Shown in pieces: positions 32,545 to 43,693 of a stretch of 64,000 bases of DNA. This DNA comes from Nepenthes gracilis (lineage: Eukaryota > Streptophyta > Magnoliopsida > Caryophyllales > Nepenthaceae), in the NCBI GenBank assembly GCA_033239525.1, contig BSYO01000016.1, positions 6,769,045-6,833,044 on the forward strand, read 5' to 3'. A program made the translations under genes and the position numbers. The notes under the pieces are model-generated. The model did no database searches. It had not been told where the DNA came from and was given only the letters and a program-made list of their open reading frames with translations. Each line of letters begins with the position of its first letter. Position 1 is the first letter of the stretch.

Positions 32545-34939
32545 TGTGACGTATCGTATTTTTAACTGAAAATTTGGCAGAGTTCTGGCTGTAATACGGA
32601 CGTCGGCCAAATATAACACCCGTGAATACCCTATACAACACAACATACAAATCCACAATACATAACACAGGATCCAAAAGCCACAGAACTTCACATGGCA
32701 CCAATGTTATAACTCTGGTATCACGTTAGCTCTAAATAGATGCCACTAGACATCTAACTAACAATAACAATTTGCGAAAGCATAGACATTCATTAATACA
32801 GCGAAAACTACTATCTACGGGTACATCATCATCATCATACAACCGTATATAAAATTCATCAGAATACAAAACGTTCTATCAGAGGACACAAATCTTCATA
32901 GCTAAGTCTATAAGATCGTCTTCCACGTCTTCAATGCCTAGCCAACTCAAATCCTCTACTCTATCTCATCGGGTGCAACTCGTGCTCATCTGGAGGGAGA
33001 AAAATAGTAAATGTGAGACAAAAACTCAACAAGATATATATATATATCAAAGGACATGCATAATTTCATGTTCAAAACATAATAATGTATATATGAAAAA
33101 CAGAGATGTATATGAGACTATAAATCATGATTCAGAAAAAAATACTTTCATGATTCATTTCAATTTCCTTTAGTTCATTTCCTTTATCCTTTCTTAATCA
33201 TCAATTTATGCTGAAAACTTATTTTGTTTGAGGACCAGAAGTCTGTAGGCCTCACTGACAAAGGAGCGGTAGGTCGTAACCTGGATTGTTTTTACTCCTA
33301 CATAATCAAAAGCTATCTTCTCCTACTCAAGACCCAGAGGCAAGCCGTTTACATACAATCCCTATAGACGGGGCCAATAGCCACAATGCAGATTTAAAAC
33401 AGACAACGACCATCCACTATAATATATTAAGGCATGTCAGGGAATATCACCTGTTATAAAACATGACCAAGATAATCCTTGAGTTTCCGCTATAATATTT
33501 ATGGTATGTCAAAGTTTATTAAACCTCGGTCCAAGTTCTTAGTTTCTTATTTCTTTAGGAATTTATGTTCTTAAGTATAAAATTCTTCATTCTCACTCTA
33601 CTGGAGAACGGTTCAATCAGTCTATCAATTCTTTGTTCTAGAAAACAATCCATAAGTCCAACACTTAATTACATAATTTCCTCCATTATTAGATTTCTTT
33701 CCATAAGCATATTTCGATACAGATTCTCATATTCCTCATGAACTTAAATCCTCATGTGCTCTTGATTGTATGCATAATTTCCTTTGGAGTTTAAAGAATT
33801 TAGGAATTTCTTTTTACATTAAGCCAAATAAAATCTTAAAGCTTCCGATTGATAATTCTTGACAAATGGTTCATAATATGATTTTCGGAACATTTCAGAT
33901 TAATATATTCATGATACGTGTATAAATTATCATAAGGCTTGGAATATGTAACAAGTTCTTACCATAATCAGCCAAATATATCTTTAGAGTTTTCGGATAT
34001 CAAATACCTTCCAAAAGCATACAGCATAATTTTCGAAACTAAATCATGTATAAATTATGATTAATTCGGATCAAGTCCAAAGGGAGCACGGGTTAGGGTT
34101 CCAGTGAGCATAAAACTATGCGAAACTACCAATTCGGACACCCAATTAATAAATTAACATGTTCATGATGTAGGTAACAATATTCTAAAGCTAATTTACG
34201 CAAAAATCCCAATTTAATCGGTGAAATCATCTGGGGCACGGGATTAGGGTTCCATGTCCAAAAATCGGTCAAAACTACGAAATCGGGCACAAAATTCATC
34301 TATTTGCATGTTTATGCCATGGGTAACAATTATTTAAGGCCAAATCATGCATAAAACCTAAAATTAGGGGTGAAATCGGTCTGGGTGTGGGTTAGGGTTT
34401 TCGGGTGCAAAAAACCTCCCAAATATCACAAATAGGACATGAAATCAATATATTTTCATGCTTAGATCATGGATAATACAAAATATAAACTTATTCGGGC
34501 ATCAGAATGAAGATACCCGAAGAAAATAGAATAAAAGTATAAGAAAATGAAAGATGAGAGTATGAGTGCACTTGCCTCAACTCGATCTATCACTTCTCTA
34601 ATTAGCTTAAGTTCGGAATCGGACTCGGGAATCTCAGATTCCCCATTCTCTCTCTTCTCCCTCCCTCTCTCTCTCTCTACCGGTGTATGAAGGCCGAAAC
34701 TAGGCTGAACAAAACTCTCGCGGGTTTATATACTCCGGGCAGGTGCTCGAGCACCTGCTTGGCGCCCAGCAGGTGCAGGCCTGTTGGATCCCGCGCCTGC
34801 CACGGTCGCCCAACGGGCCTTCTCTTGCCGACTCGACCCACGGTCCTGAAACTTAATTTTTTTACAGAAATTAAACCCAATCTTGATCATATTAATTTAA
34901 CTATTCACAATTATGATGTTCGGGAACCGGTACATCACA
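32545..34939 (-). mobile_element. Solo LTR N
   Basis: 2,395 bp with ends TGTGACG...ACATCACA and an exact 5-bp target duplication, ggcat, at 32540-32544 and 34940-34944. It has no coding sequence. A strong TATA box on the minus strand (GAGTATATAAACCC, 34722-34737) sets the orientation. Size and ends suit an LTR of a Tekay-like chromovirus. It splits the RT of element G; removing it restores the alignment of flanking coding sequence. Confidence 0.85.
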
Positions 34940-34944
34940 GGCAT

Positions 34945-35747
34945 TGAATTTGCTTGTTCCTCCATTGGTATTCATATCTGTCAAATGAAATGTGCTTTAG
35001 ACATTCTATTGGGCTTTGACACATTGAGGTCAAAGCTAGTTAAAATTCCTATGGATCAAAATCTCAAATTTGGCAAAGACTCAGGTAATATATTTTCTAA
35101 TCCAAGGGTATACCGAAGACTCATTACAAGATTACTAAGCCTTAATATACTTGACTTAATATTAGCCAAGCTGTACAGACCTTGAGTCAATGAATGGATC
35201 AACCTACAAATGCTCATTTATCTACAACACAAAGTTCTACCATTCATTAAAGCAGCTCTAAGACAAGGTTTTTTACTTAATTCCTCCTCAACTTTACAAC
35301 TCCATGCCTATTGTGATTCAAATTAGGCTACATGTCCTGATGCTAGAGAATGAATCATTGGTTATTGTGCTTTCTTGGAGAGACTCTTATATCCTGGAAA
35401 CCCAAGAAACAGTATGTGGTTTCTTGTTCCTTTGCTGAAGAAAAATATAGAGCTATGACAACCACTTGCTCTGAATTAACTTGGCTACGTTATATTCTTC
35501 CCATGGACTGCAATACTTTTTTATGGCAATCAAGCTACTTTACATATTATTGCTAATCCTATTTTTCATGAACGTACAAAACATACTGAGTTGGATTGTC
35601 ATTTAATTTGAGAGAAAAATTCATGAAGGCCGCATCCGAACTATTTATGTTTCTACTCACTTGCAATTAGCCAACATAATTGCCAAATGCCTTCCCATTT
35701 GTCCAAGATGGAAATAATCAATCTCTATTCTCCATCTTGTGAGGGGT
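34945..35747 (+). pseudogene. copia RT end and RNase H of element G
   Basis: Plus strand: RT thumb region (GIEFACSSIGIHICQMKCAL, then YRRLITRLLSL) followed by RNase H ([33 protein letters not shown]) and a C-terminal part to about 35735. Ends at a purine tract, TGTGAGGGGTA (35739-35748). Several stops. The element's 3' LTR is expected next, but copia C is inserted at 35753. Confidence 0.8.
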
Positions 35748-35752
35748 ATTAC

Positions 35753-35763
35753 TGATGAGTTAG
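35753..35763 (-). repeat. outer end of C's 3' LTR, cut off by J
   Basis: tgatgagttag; the minus strand ends CTAACTCATCA, the LTR end also seen at C's 5' LTR (ACTCATCA at 57456-57463). The last five bases, gttag, are the target duplication of J. The rest of this LTR is at 49615-49911. Confidence 0.75.
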
Positions 35764-35824
35764 TGTAATGGCCAAGTTTCAAATTTCATAATTTTGCTAA
35801 ACATGCTAATTATGTTAACAACCC

Positions 35825-36160
35825 CTAGGCCATTAGTATAATAGCCCCTCGGTCATTAGCAAAGCATCATCCCTCGGCCATTAGCAAAGAAGCCTTTGGC
35901 CATATAAGCCCTCGGTCATTAAACACAGAAGCCCTCGGTCCTTAAGCATATAAGCCTCGGCCAATATATCACCCCTCAGTCACAACACCTAGAAGCTGTT
36001 AGCCATGGAAGCCCTCGGCCAATACATCATCCCTCAGCCATTATATAACCCCTCAGCCATCAACTCATCATCCCTCGGCTATAGTAGATTTTGGCCATTA
36101 CCACATCACCCTCGACCACTAATATAGCATCCCTTGGCCATAGCAGATTTCAGCCAGTAG
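35825..36160. repeat. degenerate 'cctcggccattag' array, first block
   Basis: About 15 variants of 'ccctcggccattagcaaag' with 17-22 bp spacing and some fused or deleted units. It is cut by insertion of B at 36165 and resumes at 46552-46625. Part of J. Confidence 0.8.
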
Positions 36161-36164
36161 TATA

Positions 36165-36934
36165 TGATGGGTCCTGGAACCTGGACCCAGAATCACAGAC
36201 GCAGGGCCAAAAAGCCGCATAAAAAGGATAGCCCAAAAGGCCCATGAACCCGGCCAAATTCGAACAACTGGCTCGTCTCCGACTTGCTTGGCCGCCCGGA
36301 CAGACGCTGAAACCCCTTTAAGACGGGGACCACCAGAAAGACCAAAATAGCCCAGATGCCAACTCAGCGCATGCAACGGCTCCTGACATGCTGTATCTGC
36401 AGGCCATATGCCTCTGAGCGCCGTATCTGCAGGCGGTGACTGTGTCCCTATCACAGCCGCATCCACAGTGGTGGCATTGGTGGCAGACAGCCCTGACATG
36501 CCAGCGCCACGTGTTGTCTTCCCTACGGCATCACGTTCTCTATAAATACCCAACTCCAGCAGCTGAAGAAGGACCTTTTGGCTTCCACACTCTCCTAACC
36601 AGACTCTAGCAAAAATCCCCAAGAGAAGAGAGAAAGAAGAGAAACTATATTCCTCGAGTTGTAAACACCCTGAGGACGCTAAGTTTCCCAGGCTTCCATC
36701 GTTGTATTTCCTCTTCTTCATAGTGAGATTCCTTGGACTGCACGTCCACCAACGTGGTTTTTCACCCTTCACCATATTGAGGGGTTTTCCACATAAATCG
36801 AAGTGTTCATCCCCTGCTCCCGTGCTTTTCTATTCACTCCCGTTCACTTAATGTTGCTCCAACTCTTCCGCCCGCGTGCCTAGAGATCCACCGGCATTCA
36901 ATCTCTCGCACGACCAGAGTTCCCGGACGTAACA
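36165..36934 (+). repeat. 5' LTR of element B
   Basis: Starts TGATGGGTCC, ends CGTAACA. TATA box TATAAATA at 36541-36548 drives the element transcript, with start expected some 30 bases on. CACGTGTT at 36510 lies just upstream of the TATA box. Confidence 0.95.
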
Positions 36935-36952
36935 TTGGCGCCGTCTGTGGGA
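36935..36952 (+). other. primer binding site of element B
   Basis: TTGGCGCCGTCTGTGGGA directly follows the LTR. TGGCGCC pairs with tRNAs ending GGCGCCA, such as some plant Asp or Arg tRNAs; the exact tRNA was not resolved. Confidence 0.8.
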
Positions 36953-37018
36953 AGCGACTGAAAGTTAGCATTTTGCATTTTCTATGAGTAACCAACAACC
37001 TAAGCTTCGAATCTTGCA

Positions 37019-38602
37019 ATGGTGAACACAAGGGCGCAAGCGAGCGCAGCCCCCAGAGAAGCGGCCTCGCAGGACGGAGGCGTTAACCCCTGCGCTGGGG
37101 TTGAGAATCACCCCGATCCAGTGGTGAGGGGCTTAGCCGCCCAGGTGGCTGGCATGTCACAGGCCTTTGTGACCCTCTGCTCCAAAATCGACCAACTCAA
37201 GCAGGCGGCTCCCGACAGGGCCTCACAAGCTGAGGCGCCACAAGTCGGGAACGAAGGAGGCAGCCGCCGCGAAAGACCTCCTAGTCGGAGGGAACACCCG
37301 AGGACCCAGGTGGCTTCCAGCAGCAGAGCGCCACGAAGGGTCGAGGACCAACCAGGTCCTCGGGTCCAAGAAGAAAGCCCCGAGAGACGCCACTTGGAGG
37401 CCCAAGGGAACCACCACGACCGCGACGATCAAGAGGCAGTTCCCCGAGATGTGCTCCCCAGAGGAGCCCGCACGGTCCCGGAGGGCCGTGCAGTTCAGGA
37501 GCCTTATGAGTTAAGGCATTACCTGAACGAAAGAAAGACGGCTGCCCCACCGCGAGTGGAGGCCAGACCGGAAAGCGGATGGAACCTGATGCTGCGTGAG
37601 AGCAGCGGAGGAGCTAACGCACTCCAATCTCCGTTTTCCACGGAGATCAGGACGAGGACACTCCCCCCAAAGTTCAAGATGCCCAACCTGGAGCTGTACG
37701 ATGGCAGCGGTGATCCCATGGATTACCTTAACCATTTCAGGGAGCACCTGAGCCTTCAGGGTTTGGACGAGACAACCATGTGCCAGTGCTTCCCTCTGAC
37801 TCTGAAGGGGGACGCACGGATGTGGTTTTACGGGATACCCGCGGACTCCATCCGCGACTTTGGAGACCTGGCGATGGCTTTCCTGTCCCAGTTTGCCTCC
37901 AGCAGAAGGGTGGAGAGACAGGCCTGGCACCTCACTCGTGTCAAACAAGGGCCCAGGGAGAGCTTGAGAGGGTTCCTGGCGCGGTTTACCGCGGAGGCCA
38001 GGCAAATCCCGAGGCTGACTGACGAGGTGAAGCTGAACGCCTTCCTCTCGGCCCTCGAAGGAGGTGCTTTCTTCAAGCACCTCATACATAAAGGCCCGCG
38101 GACCTTTATAGAGGCTGAGGCTGTGGCCAGAGCCTACATAGCGGCCGATGAGGCCAACAACGCCAAGAGGCCTGAGAGGGACGAGCACCCTCAGCAGAAG
38201 CCCGCGGAGGGAAAAAGGAAATCTGGGGACTATCAAAGTCCCCAGACGACAAAGAAGCACCATAAGGCCGAGCAGAGCTCTCGGAGAGAGCCGCCTCCAA
38301 TCCGTCTCACGCCGCTGAACGACTCCTGCTCCAACGTCCTCATGCAGATCCGGGGAGAAAAGTTCTTGAAGTGGCCCAGGCCGCTGAAGAACCCGGGCGG
38401 TGGGGACCAAACGAAATATTGTGACTTCCACCGCTGCGGGGGTCATAGCACTGAGGATTGCAGGACCCTGCAGAACGAGATTGAGGAGCTCATCCGGAGA
38501 GGACACCTCAGCCGCTTCCTTCAGAGGCCGGGAGAGTCCTCAGGACCCGAGGACGCTGGAGACACAGAGCCCCCAGGAACCGAGTGGCTGCGGGGGTCGT
38601 GA
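37019..38602 (+). CDS. gag of element B
   Basis: 527 residues, ATGGTGAACACAAGG start. Residues 1-200 are charged and low in complexity, rich in R, E and Q. The retrotransposon gag domain (PF03732) lies around residues 215-360 (FKMPNLELYDGSGDPMDYL; MWFYGIPADSIRDFGDLAMA). A zinc knuckle of the C-x2-H-x4-H-x4-C type (CDFHRCGGHSTEDC) sits around residue 468. It builds the particle that packages element RNA. The frame ends at TGA 38600-38602 just after a run of five G at 38591-38595. Pol continues one base out of frame, so the original was probably one gag-pol frame broken by an indel in the G run; programmed frameshifting is the alternative. Confidence 0.88.
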   Translation: MVNTRAQASAAPREAASQDGGVNPCAGVENHPDPVVRGLAAQVAGMSQAFVTLCSKIDQLKQAAPDRASQAEAPQVGNEGGSRRERPPSRREHPRTQVASSSRAPRRVEDQPGPRVQEESPERRHLEAQGNHHDRDDQEAVPRDVLPRGARTVPEGRAVQEPYELRHYLNERKTAAPPRVEARPESGWNLMLRESSGGANALQSPFSTEIRTRTLPPKFKMPNLELYDGSGDPMDYLNHFREHLSLQGLDETTMCQCFPLTLKGDARMWFYGIPADSIRDFGDLAMAFLSQFASSRRVERQAWHLTRVKQGPRESLRGFLARFTAEARQIPRLTDEVKLNAFLSALEGGAFFKHLIHKGPRTFIEAEAVARAYIAADEANNAKRPERDEHPQQKPAEGKRKSGDYQSPQTTKKHHKAEQSSRREPPPIRLTPLNDSCSNVLMQIRGEKFLKWPRPLKNPGGGDQTKYCDFHRCGGHSTEDCRTLQNEIEELIRRGHLSRFLQRPGESSGPEDAGDTEPPGTEWLRGS

Positions 38603-41600
38603 ACATGATCTCCAGCCGACCGGCTGGGGGAGATGGGCGTGGACTTGCAGCAGCAAAGAAGCCGAGAACGGGGCCTGGAAGTGAAGACGATGTTATCTGC
38701 TTTAGCAGTAGGGATCTAGATCATGTAACTTCTCCTCACTCCGACCCCGTGGTTGTAACAGCACTCGTTTCAGATGGAACAAATGACTACCAGATGAAAC
38801 GAGTATTTGTTGATAATAGAAGCTCTCGCAATTTGCTATATCTTGATGTCTTCTTCAAATTAGGACTTAAGAAGAATCAAATGAAAGCGCCGGAAGGGCC
38901 ACTCTACGGGCTGGATAACGAGCCAGTGCCCGTCCAGGGTATCATCCAGTTGGAGGTAACCCTAGGAACCTATCCGAGGACGGCATCAAAAGTCCTCACT
39001 TTCCTCGTCGTAGACCTACCCTCGGTCTACAACGCGATACTCGGACGGCCTTGCTTGGCTGCGTTCAACGCAGTGACCTCCATCCCACATCTTAAGATGA
39101 AGTTCCCTACCCCGTATGAAGTAGGAGAGGTCCTCGGAGACCAGTCAACCGGACGGATGTGTTACTTGGCCCAGACCGAGCAAGTAACACTTCCACAGCC
39201 CATGGAAGATCTCGACCTCAGGGATGAGGCTACACTGCAACACGCTCTGCCAGGAGAGCCTGTAGTCCGAGTCCCATTGAATCCCGCGGATCAAGAGAAA
39301 TACGTCCAAATAGGAAGCTCGCTCTCAGAGGCGGTAAGGGACCAACTCGTCAGTTTCCTACGGGAAAACTCGGATGTATTCGCATGGTCCCCCAGTGACA
39401 TGCCCGGGATCTCACCCGAGGTCATCGTCCACAAATTAAGCGTCGACCCTCGGCATAAGCCGGTCAGACAGAAGCGGAGAAACTATTCCACGGAAAAGTT
39501 GGTGGCCATCCGCGAGGAGGTCAAGAAACTCCTGGACGCTAGATTCATCCGAGAAGTCCAGTACCCGGACTGGTTGCCCAACGTGGTCATGGTGAAAAAG
39601 AGAAATGGGAAGTGGAGAATGTGCATGGACTTCACCGACCTCAACAAGGCGTGCCCCAAAGACAGCTTCCCATTGCCAAGGATCGACCACCTTGTGGACT
39701 CAACATCTGGTCATGAACTTTTAAGCTTCATGGATGCATACTCCGGATATAACCAAATCAAAATGAGCCCAGAGGACGAGGAGCATACGTCATTCATGAC
39801 GGACCAGAGCACGTACTGTTACAAGGTAATGCCCTTTGGTCTCAAGAACGCAGGGGCAACTTATCAACGGCTCGTGAATAAAATGTTTAAGGACCAGATG
39901 GGCAGAAACGTGGAGGTATACGTTGACGACATGCTCGTCAAGAGCCGGGTGAGCAGCGATCACGTGAGGGACTTGGCCGAGACCTTCCATGTGCTTAGAG
40001 CCCATGGAATGAAGCTCAACCCCAGTAAGTGCACGTTCGGGGTTTCCTCTGGAAAGTTCTTGGGCTACATCGTGTCGCACCGAGGAATTGAGGCAAACCC
40101 AGAAAAGATCCAAGCGATCCTGAACATACGGTCTCCACAAACGGTGAGGGAGGTACAACAACTTACTGGGCGAGTGGCCGGTCTCTCCCGTTTCCTAGCA
40201 AAATCGGCCGAGAAGCACCTGCCATTCTTCAAAGCGCTAAGAGGAACAAAATCCTGAGATTTCCGGTGGAATGATGACTGCGAGGAAGTGTTTCAAGGAC
40301 TCAAGAGCTACCTCTCGAGTCCGCCCCTGTTGGCTTCCCCTCAGCAAGGCGAAGAGTTGTACTTGTACCTGTCCGTGTTCGACGCGGCACTGAGCTTGGT
40401 ATTAGTACGAGAGCAGCATGGCAAACAAAAACCCGTGTATTACGTCAGCAAGACTCTCGCAGGCGCCGAGAGCAGGTATCCCTTGACAGAGAAGGTGGCC
40501 TTGGCGTTGGTTTGCTCCGCAAGGAAACTCAGGCCGTACTTCCAGGCGCACAAGGTAATAGTCTTAACCGATCAACCTTTAAGAGCTGTTTTGCAGAAAC
40601 CCGAGATCTCCGGCCGGCTGATCAAGTGGGCCATCGAGTTGGGTGAATTTGACATTGAGTTCCGTCCGAGGCCAGCCTTAAAGGGACAGGCGCTCGCGGA
40701 CTTTCTCGTCGAAACAACGGCATCGCCCACTTGTGACGAGGACCGGACTACCACAGACGAGTTCAACAGAACCTCCGTATGGACCTTGCACGTGGATGGC
40801 TCCTCCATGAAGGACGGCTGCGGAGCAGGGATCGTGTTACGCACACCTGAGGGAATGGAGATAAAGTACTCATTGACATTGGGATTCCCGGCCACAAACA
40901 ACGATGCAGAATATGAGGCCTTGCTGGCCGGACTCCGACTCGCCAAGGAATGCTCGGCCATAGAGCTCGTCATCTACAGCGATTTCGAGTTTGTCATCAA
41001 TCAGGTTCACGGGAGACGTCAACAACGAGCAGCTGTCCAAGTACCTTTCAAAGGTCAAGGACATGATCGTGGAATTCAAGACGACCGAGTTCATCCACAT
41101 CCCGCGGGAGGAAAACGCCAAAGCCAACAAGCTCGCTCGGGCCGCGGCCTCTGGAGATCCTGAACAGTACGCCAGGGGAATGCGAGAGATCCTGGAGAGG
41201 TTTGGCATTGAAGAACCCGAGCGGGAGGTGATGCAGGTCGCGGACGGAAGTACCTGGATGACTCCCTACCTGAAGTTTCTCTCTGATGGCTCATTGCCCG
41301 AGAACCCGAACAAAGCCAAGAAGATAAAGAAGACAGCGGGCTGGTACACGATCGTAGATGGCCGGCTTTATCGATGGGGCTTCTCGGCCCCCTACTTGAG
41401 GTGTCTTACTCCAGAAGAAGCCGAATACGCCCTACAGGAGGTGCATCTCGGAATTTACGGATCCCATGTTGGAGGAAAGAATCTAACCTTTAAGCTCATG
41501 AGGCAAGGATACTACTGGCCGACTATGAAGTATGACGCCATGGATTTCGTACGCAAATGCGAGAGTTGCCAACTCCACGGTAACATGAGCCATTGCCCCC

Positions 41601-42453
41601 ACACAGAACTCCGAGCGCTACAATCCCCATGGCCGTTTGCCCAGTGGGGGCTCGACATCCTCGGACCATTCCCTCTCACCCCCGGATAAATGGGTGGAAG
41701 CGGTGCCACTGGCCAGAATAACAGAGCAAAACGCGACGGAGTTCCTCCGACAGAACATCGTGTGCAAATTTGGAGTGCCCGAGTGCATCGTGACTGATAA
41801 CGGAACGCAGTTCACCGAAAAGCGTTTCACCAAGTACTGCGCGAGCCTGAGGATCAACCTGGTACACACATCAGTGGCGTACCCGCAGGCCAACGGACAG
41901 GTGGAAGTAACAAATCGCACAATCTTACACGGCCTAAAAACCAGGCTGGAATTATCGGAGGGCTCATGGGTACATGAATTGCCCTTAGTCCTCTGGTCGT
42001 ATAGAACGACGCCACGGGAGTCCACGAAAGAGACCCCTTTCAACCTTTGCTACGGGGTCGAAGCTGTCATCCCAATAGAAGTATGCCTTACCAGTCCCCG
42101 GGTTGGATGCTTCAGCCCAACGGATAACAGCCAAAGGCTCCAAGAAAGTCTCGATGCGCTTGAGGAAGTCCGCGACCAGGCGAGACTTAGAGTGGCAACC
42201 AACCAACAACGGGTGGCCCGCTATTACAACAAGAAGGTGAAGGGCGCGGCCGTTCGAGGTTGGGGATCTCGTACTAAGAAGCGTGGAAGTCACGGGAAAG
42301 ATAGCAGGAAGAAACAAGTTTTCACCAAATTGGGAAGGGTCGTTCTTAGTCTCGGCCATCCTTCGAGGAGTAGCTTACAAGCTACGTACCCAAGATGGCA
42401 AGTTGATTCCCCGGACCTGGAACGCCGCTCACCTAAGGAAGTACTACCAGTGA
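38584..42453 (+). pseudogene. pol of element B (protease-RT-RNase H-RNase H-integrase), broken
   Basis: Protease at about 38750-39120; its active site reads D-N-R (38812-38820), so the usual glycine is lost. RT at 39430-40250 is intact, with WRMCMDFTDLNKACPKDSF and YVDD at 39919-39930. An in-frame TGA at 40255 follows. The RT-linked RNase H spans 40258-40730 and the second RNase H 40780-41100 (HVDGSS, AEYEALLAGL, YSD). An extra base near 41008 shifts frame within it. Integrase follows: zinc-binding H2C2 (HLGIYGSH... C-x2-C) at 41440-41570, first aspartate in WGLDILGPF at 41650. A deletion and frame change at about 41687 remove some 15 residues. Then come TDNGTQF and GQVEVTNR, and another frame change near 42245. 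The C-terminal end reads through to TGA 42451-42453. Confidence 0.9.
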
Positions 42454-42480
42454 AAAGGGGGTCGTCTCCGACAAACAAAA

Positions 42481-43387
42481 ACTCGGCTGTGACCGAGCGG
42501 TCCCAGAGGCCGGGCCCTTGAGGTCATTCAAAAACTCGGCTGTGACCGAGCGGTCCCAAAGGCCGGGCCCTTGAGGTCATTCAAAAACTCGGCTGTGATC
42601 GAGCGGTCCCAGAGGCCGGGCCCTTGAGGTCATTACAAAAACTTGGCTGTGACCGAGCGGTCCCAAAGGCTGGGCCCTTGAGGTCATTCAAAAACTTGGT
42701 TGCGACCAAGCGGTCCCAGAGGCTGGGCCCTTGAGGTCATTACAAAAACTAGGCTGTGACCAAGCGGTCCCAGAGGCTGGGCCCTTGAGGTCATTCAAAA
42801 ACTTAGCTGCGACCAAGCGGTCTCAGAGGCCGAGCCCTTGAGGTCATTCAAAACTTGGTCAGTAACTAAACGGTCCCGCAGGCCGGCCCTGAGGTCATTA
42901 CAAAACTCTTTTGTGGATCGAGCGGTCCCAAAGGCCGGCCCCTTGAGGTCATAATAAAAACTTGGTTTGTGGATCGAGCGGTCCTGCAGGCCGGGCCCTT
43001 GAGGTCATTCAAAAACTCTTTGTGACCGAGCAGCGGTCCCAGCAGGCCGGGCCCTTGAGGTCATTCAAACTCCGGGCCACACCGAGCGGTCCCAGAAGGC
43101 GGGCCCTTGAGGTCATTACAAAAACTCGGCTGTGACCGAGCGGTCCTGCAGGCCGAACCTTGAGGTCATTCAAAACTTGGTCGCTGACGATTTAAGCGGT
43201 CCCAGAGGCCGGGCCCTTGAGGTCATTCAAAAACTTGGCTGTGACCAAGCGGTCCCAGAGGCCGGGCCCTTGAGGTCATTACAAAAACTCGGCTGTGACC
43301 GAGCGGTCCCAAAGGCCGGGCCCTTGAGGTCATAACAAAAATTCGGCTGTGACTGAGCGGTCCCAGAGGCCGGGCCCTCGAGGTCAT
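42481..43387. repeat. 53-54 bp tandem array in element B
   Basis: About 17 copies of 'actcggctgtgaccgagcgg' plus 33 more bases. Starts at 42481, 42534, 42587, 42641, 42694, 42748, 42801, 42853, 42905, 42960, 43015, 43069, 43124, 43175, 43233, 43287 and 43341. Spacing is 51-58, mostly 53-54. Units alternate 'cattcaaaaa' and 'cattacaaaa'. Each holds the small inverted repeat gaccgagcggtc and a GC-rich ggccgggccc. It occupies the slot between integrase and antisense gene, as in A. Confidence 0.93.
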
Positions 43388-43693
43388 GACAAAAGATGAA
43401 TGGAACAAAAAGAAGGAAAGAAAAAGAGGCACTTGTGATAAAAGTCAAGGATTTCTTTTATTCCATAAAATACAATACAATGATACAAAAAGAAGAACAA
43501 AGTCTAGCCCTCACAGGGGCCCCGAGGCGGAGCGGCTCCAGATGACTCTCCCAAAGATGAAGGACCAGCCCCGCGGTTCAAAGTCCCCAGTTGACCTGAT
43601 GGACGAGGACCCGCTGAGGGACTCGGCACCAAAGACTCGGGAAATGGCCTGCCCCGAAGACCAAACACGTCCTGAGGGGATACGGCGGCCGCG

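Noticed and set aside
36119..36775. 218-codon minus-strand open frame in the 5' LTR of B (also at 45929-46387)
   Set aside because: Lies inside the LTR, repeats in both LTRs, no recognisable protein; LTRs of this lineage are non-coding.
37511..38506. 331-codon open frame antisense to gag of B
   Set aside because: Shadow of the GC-rich gag frame; no recognisable domain, no splice or promoter signals, and not preserved in A.
42481..43387. CRISPR-like array of regularly spaced repeats
   Set aside because: Units are contiguous tandem repeats without unique spacers, inside a plant retrotransposon.
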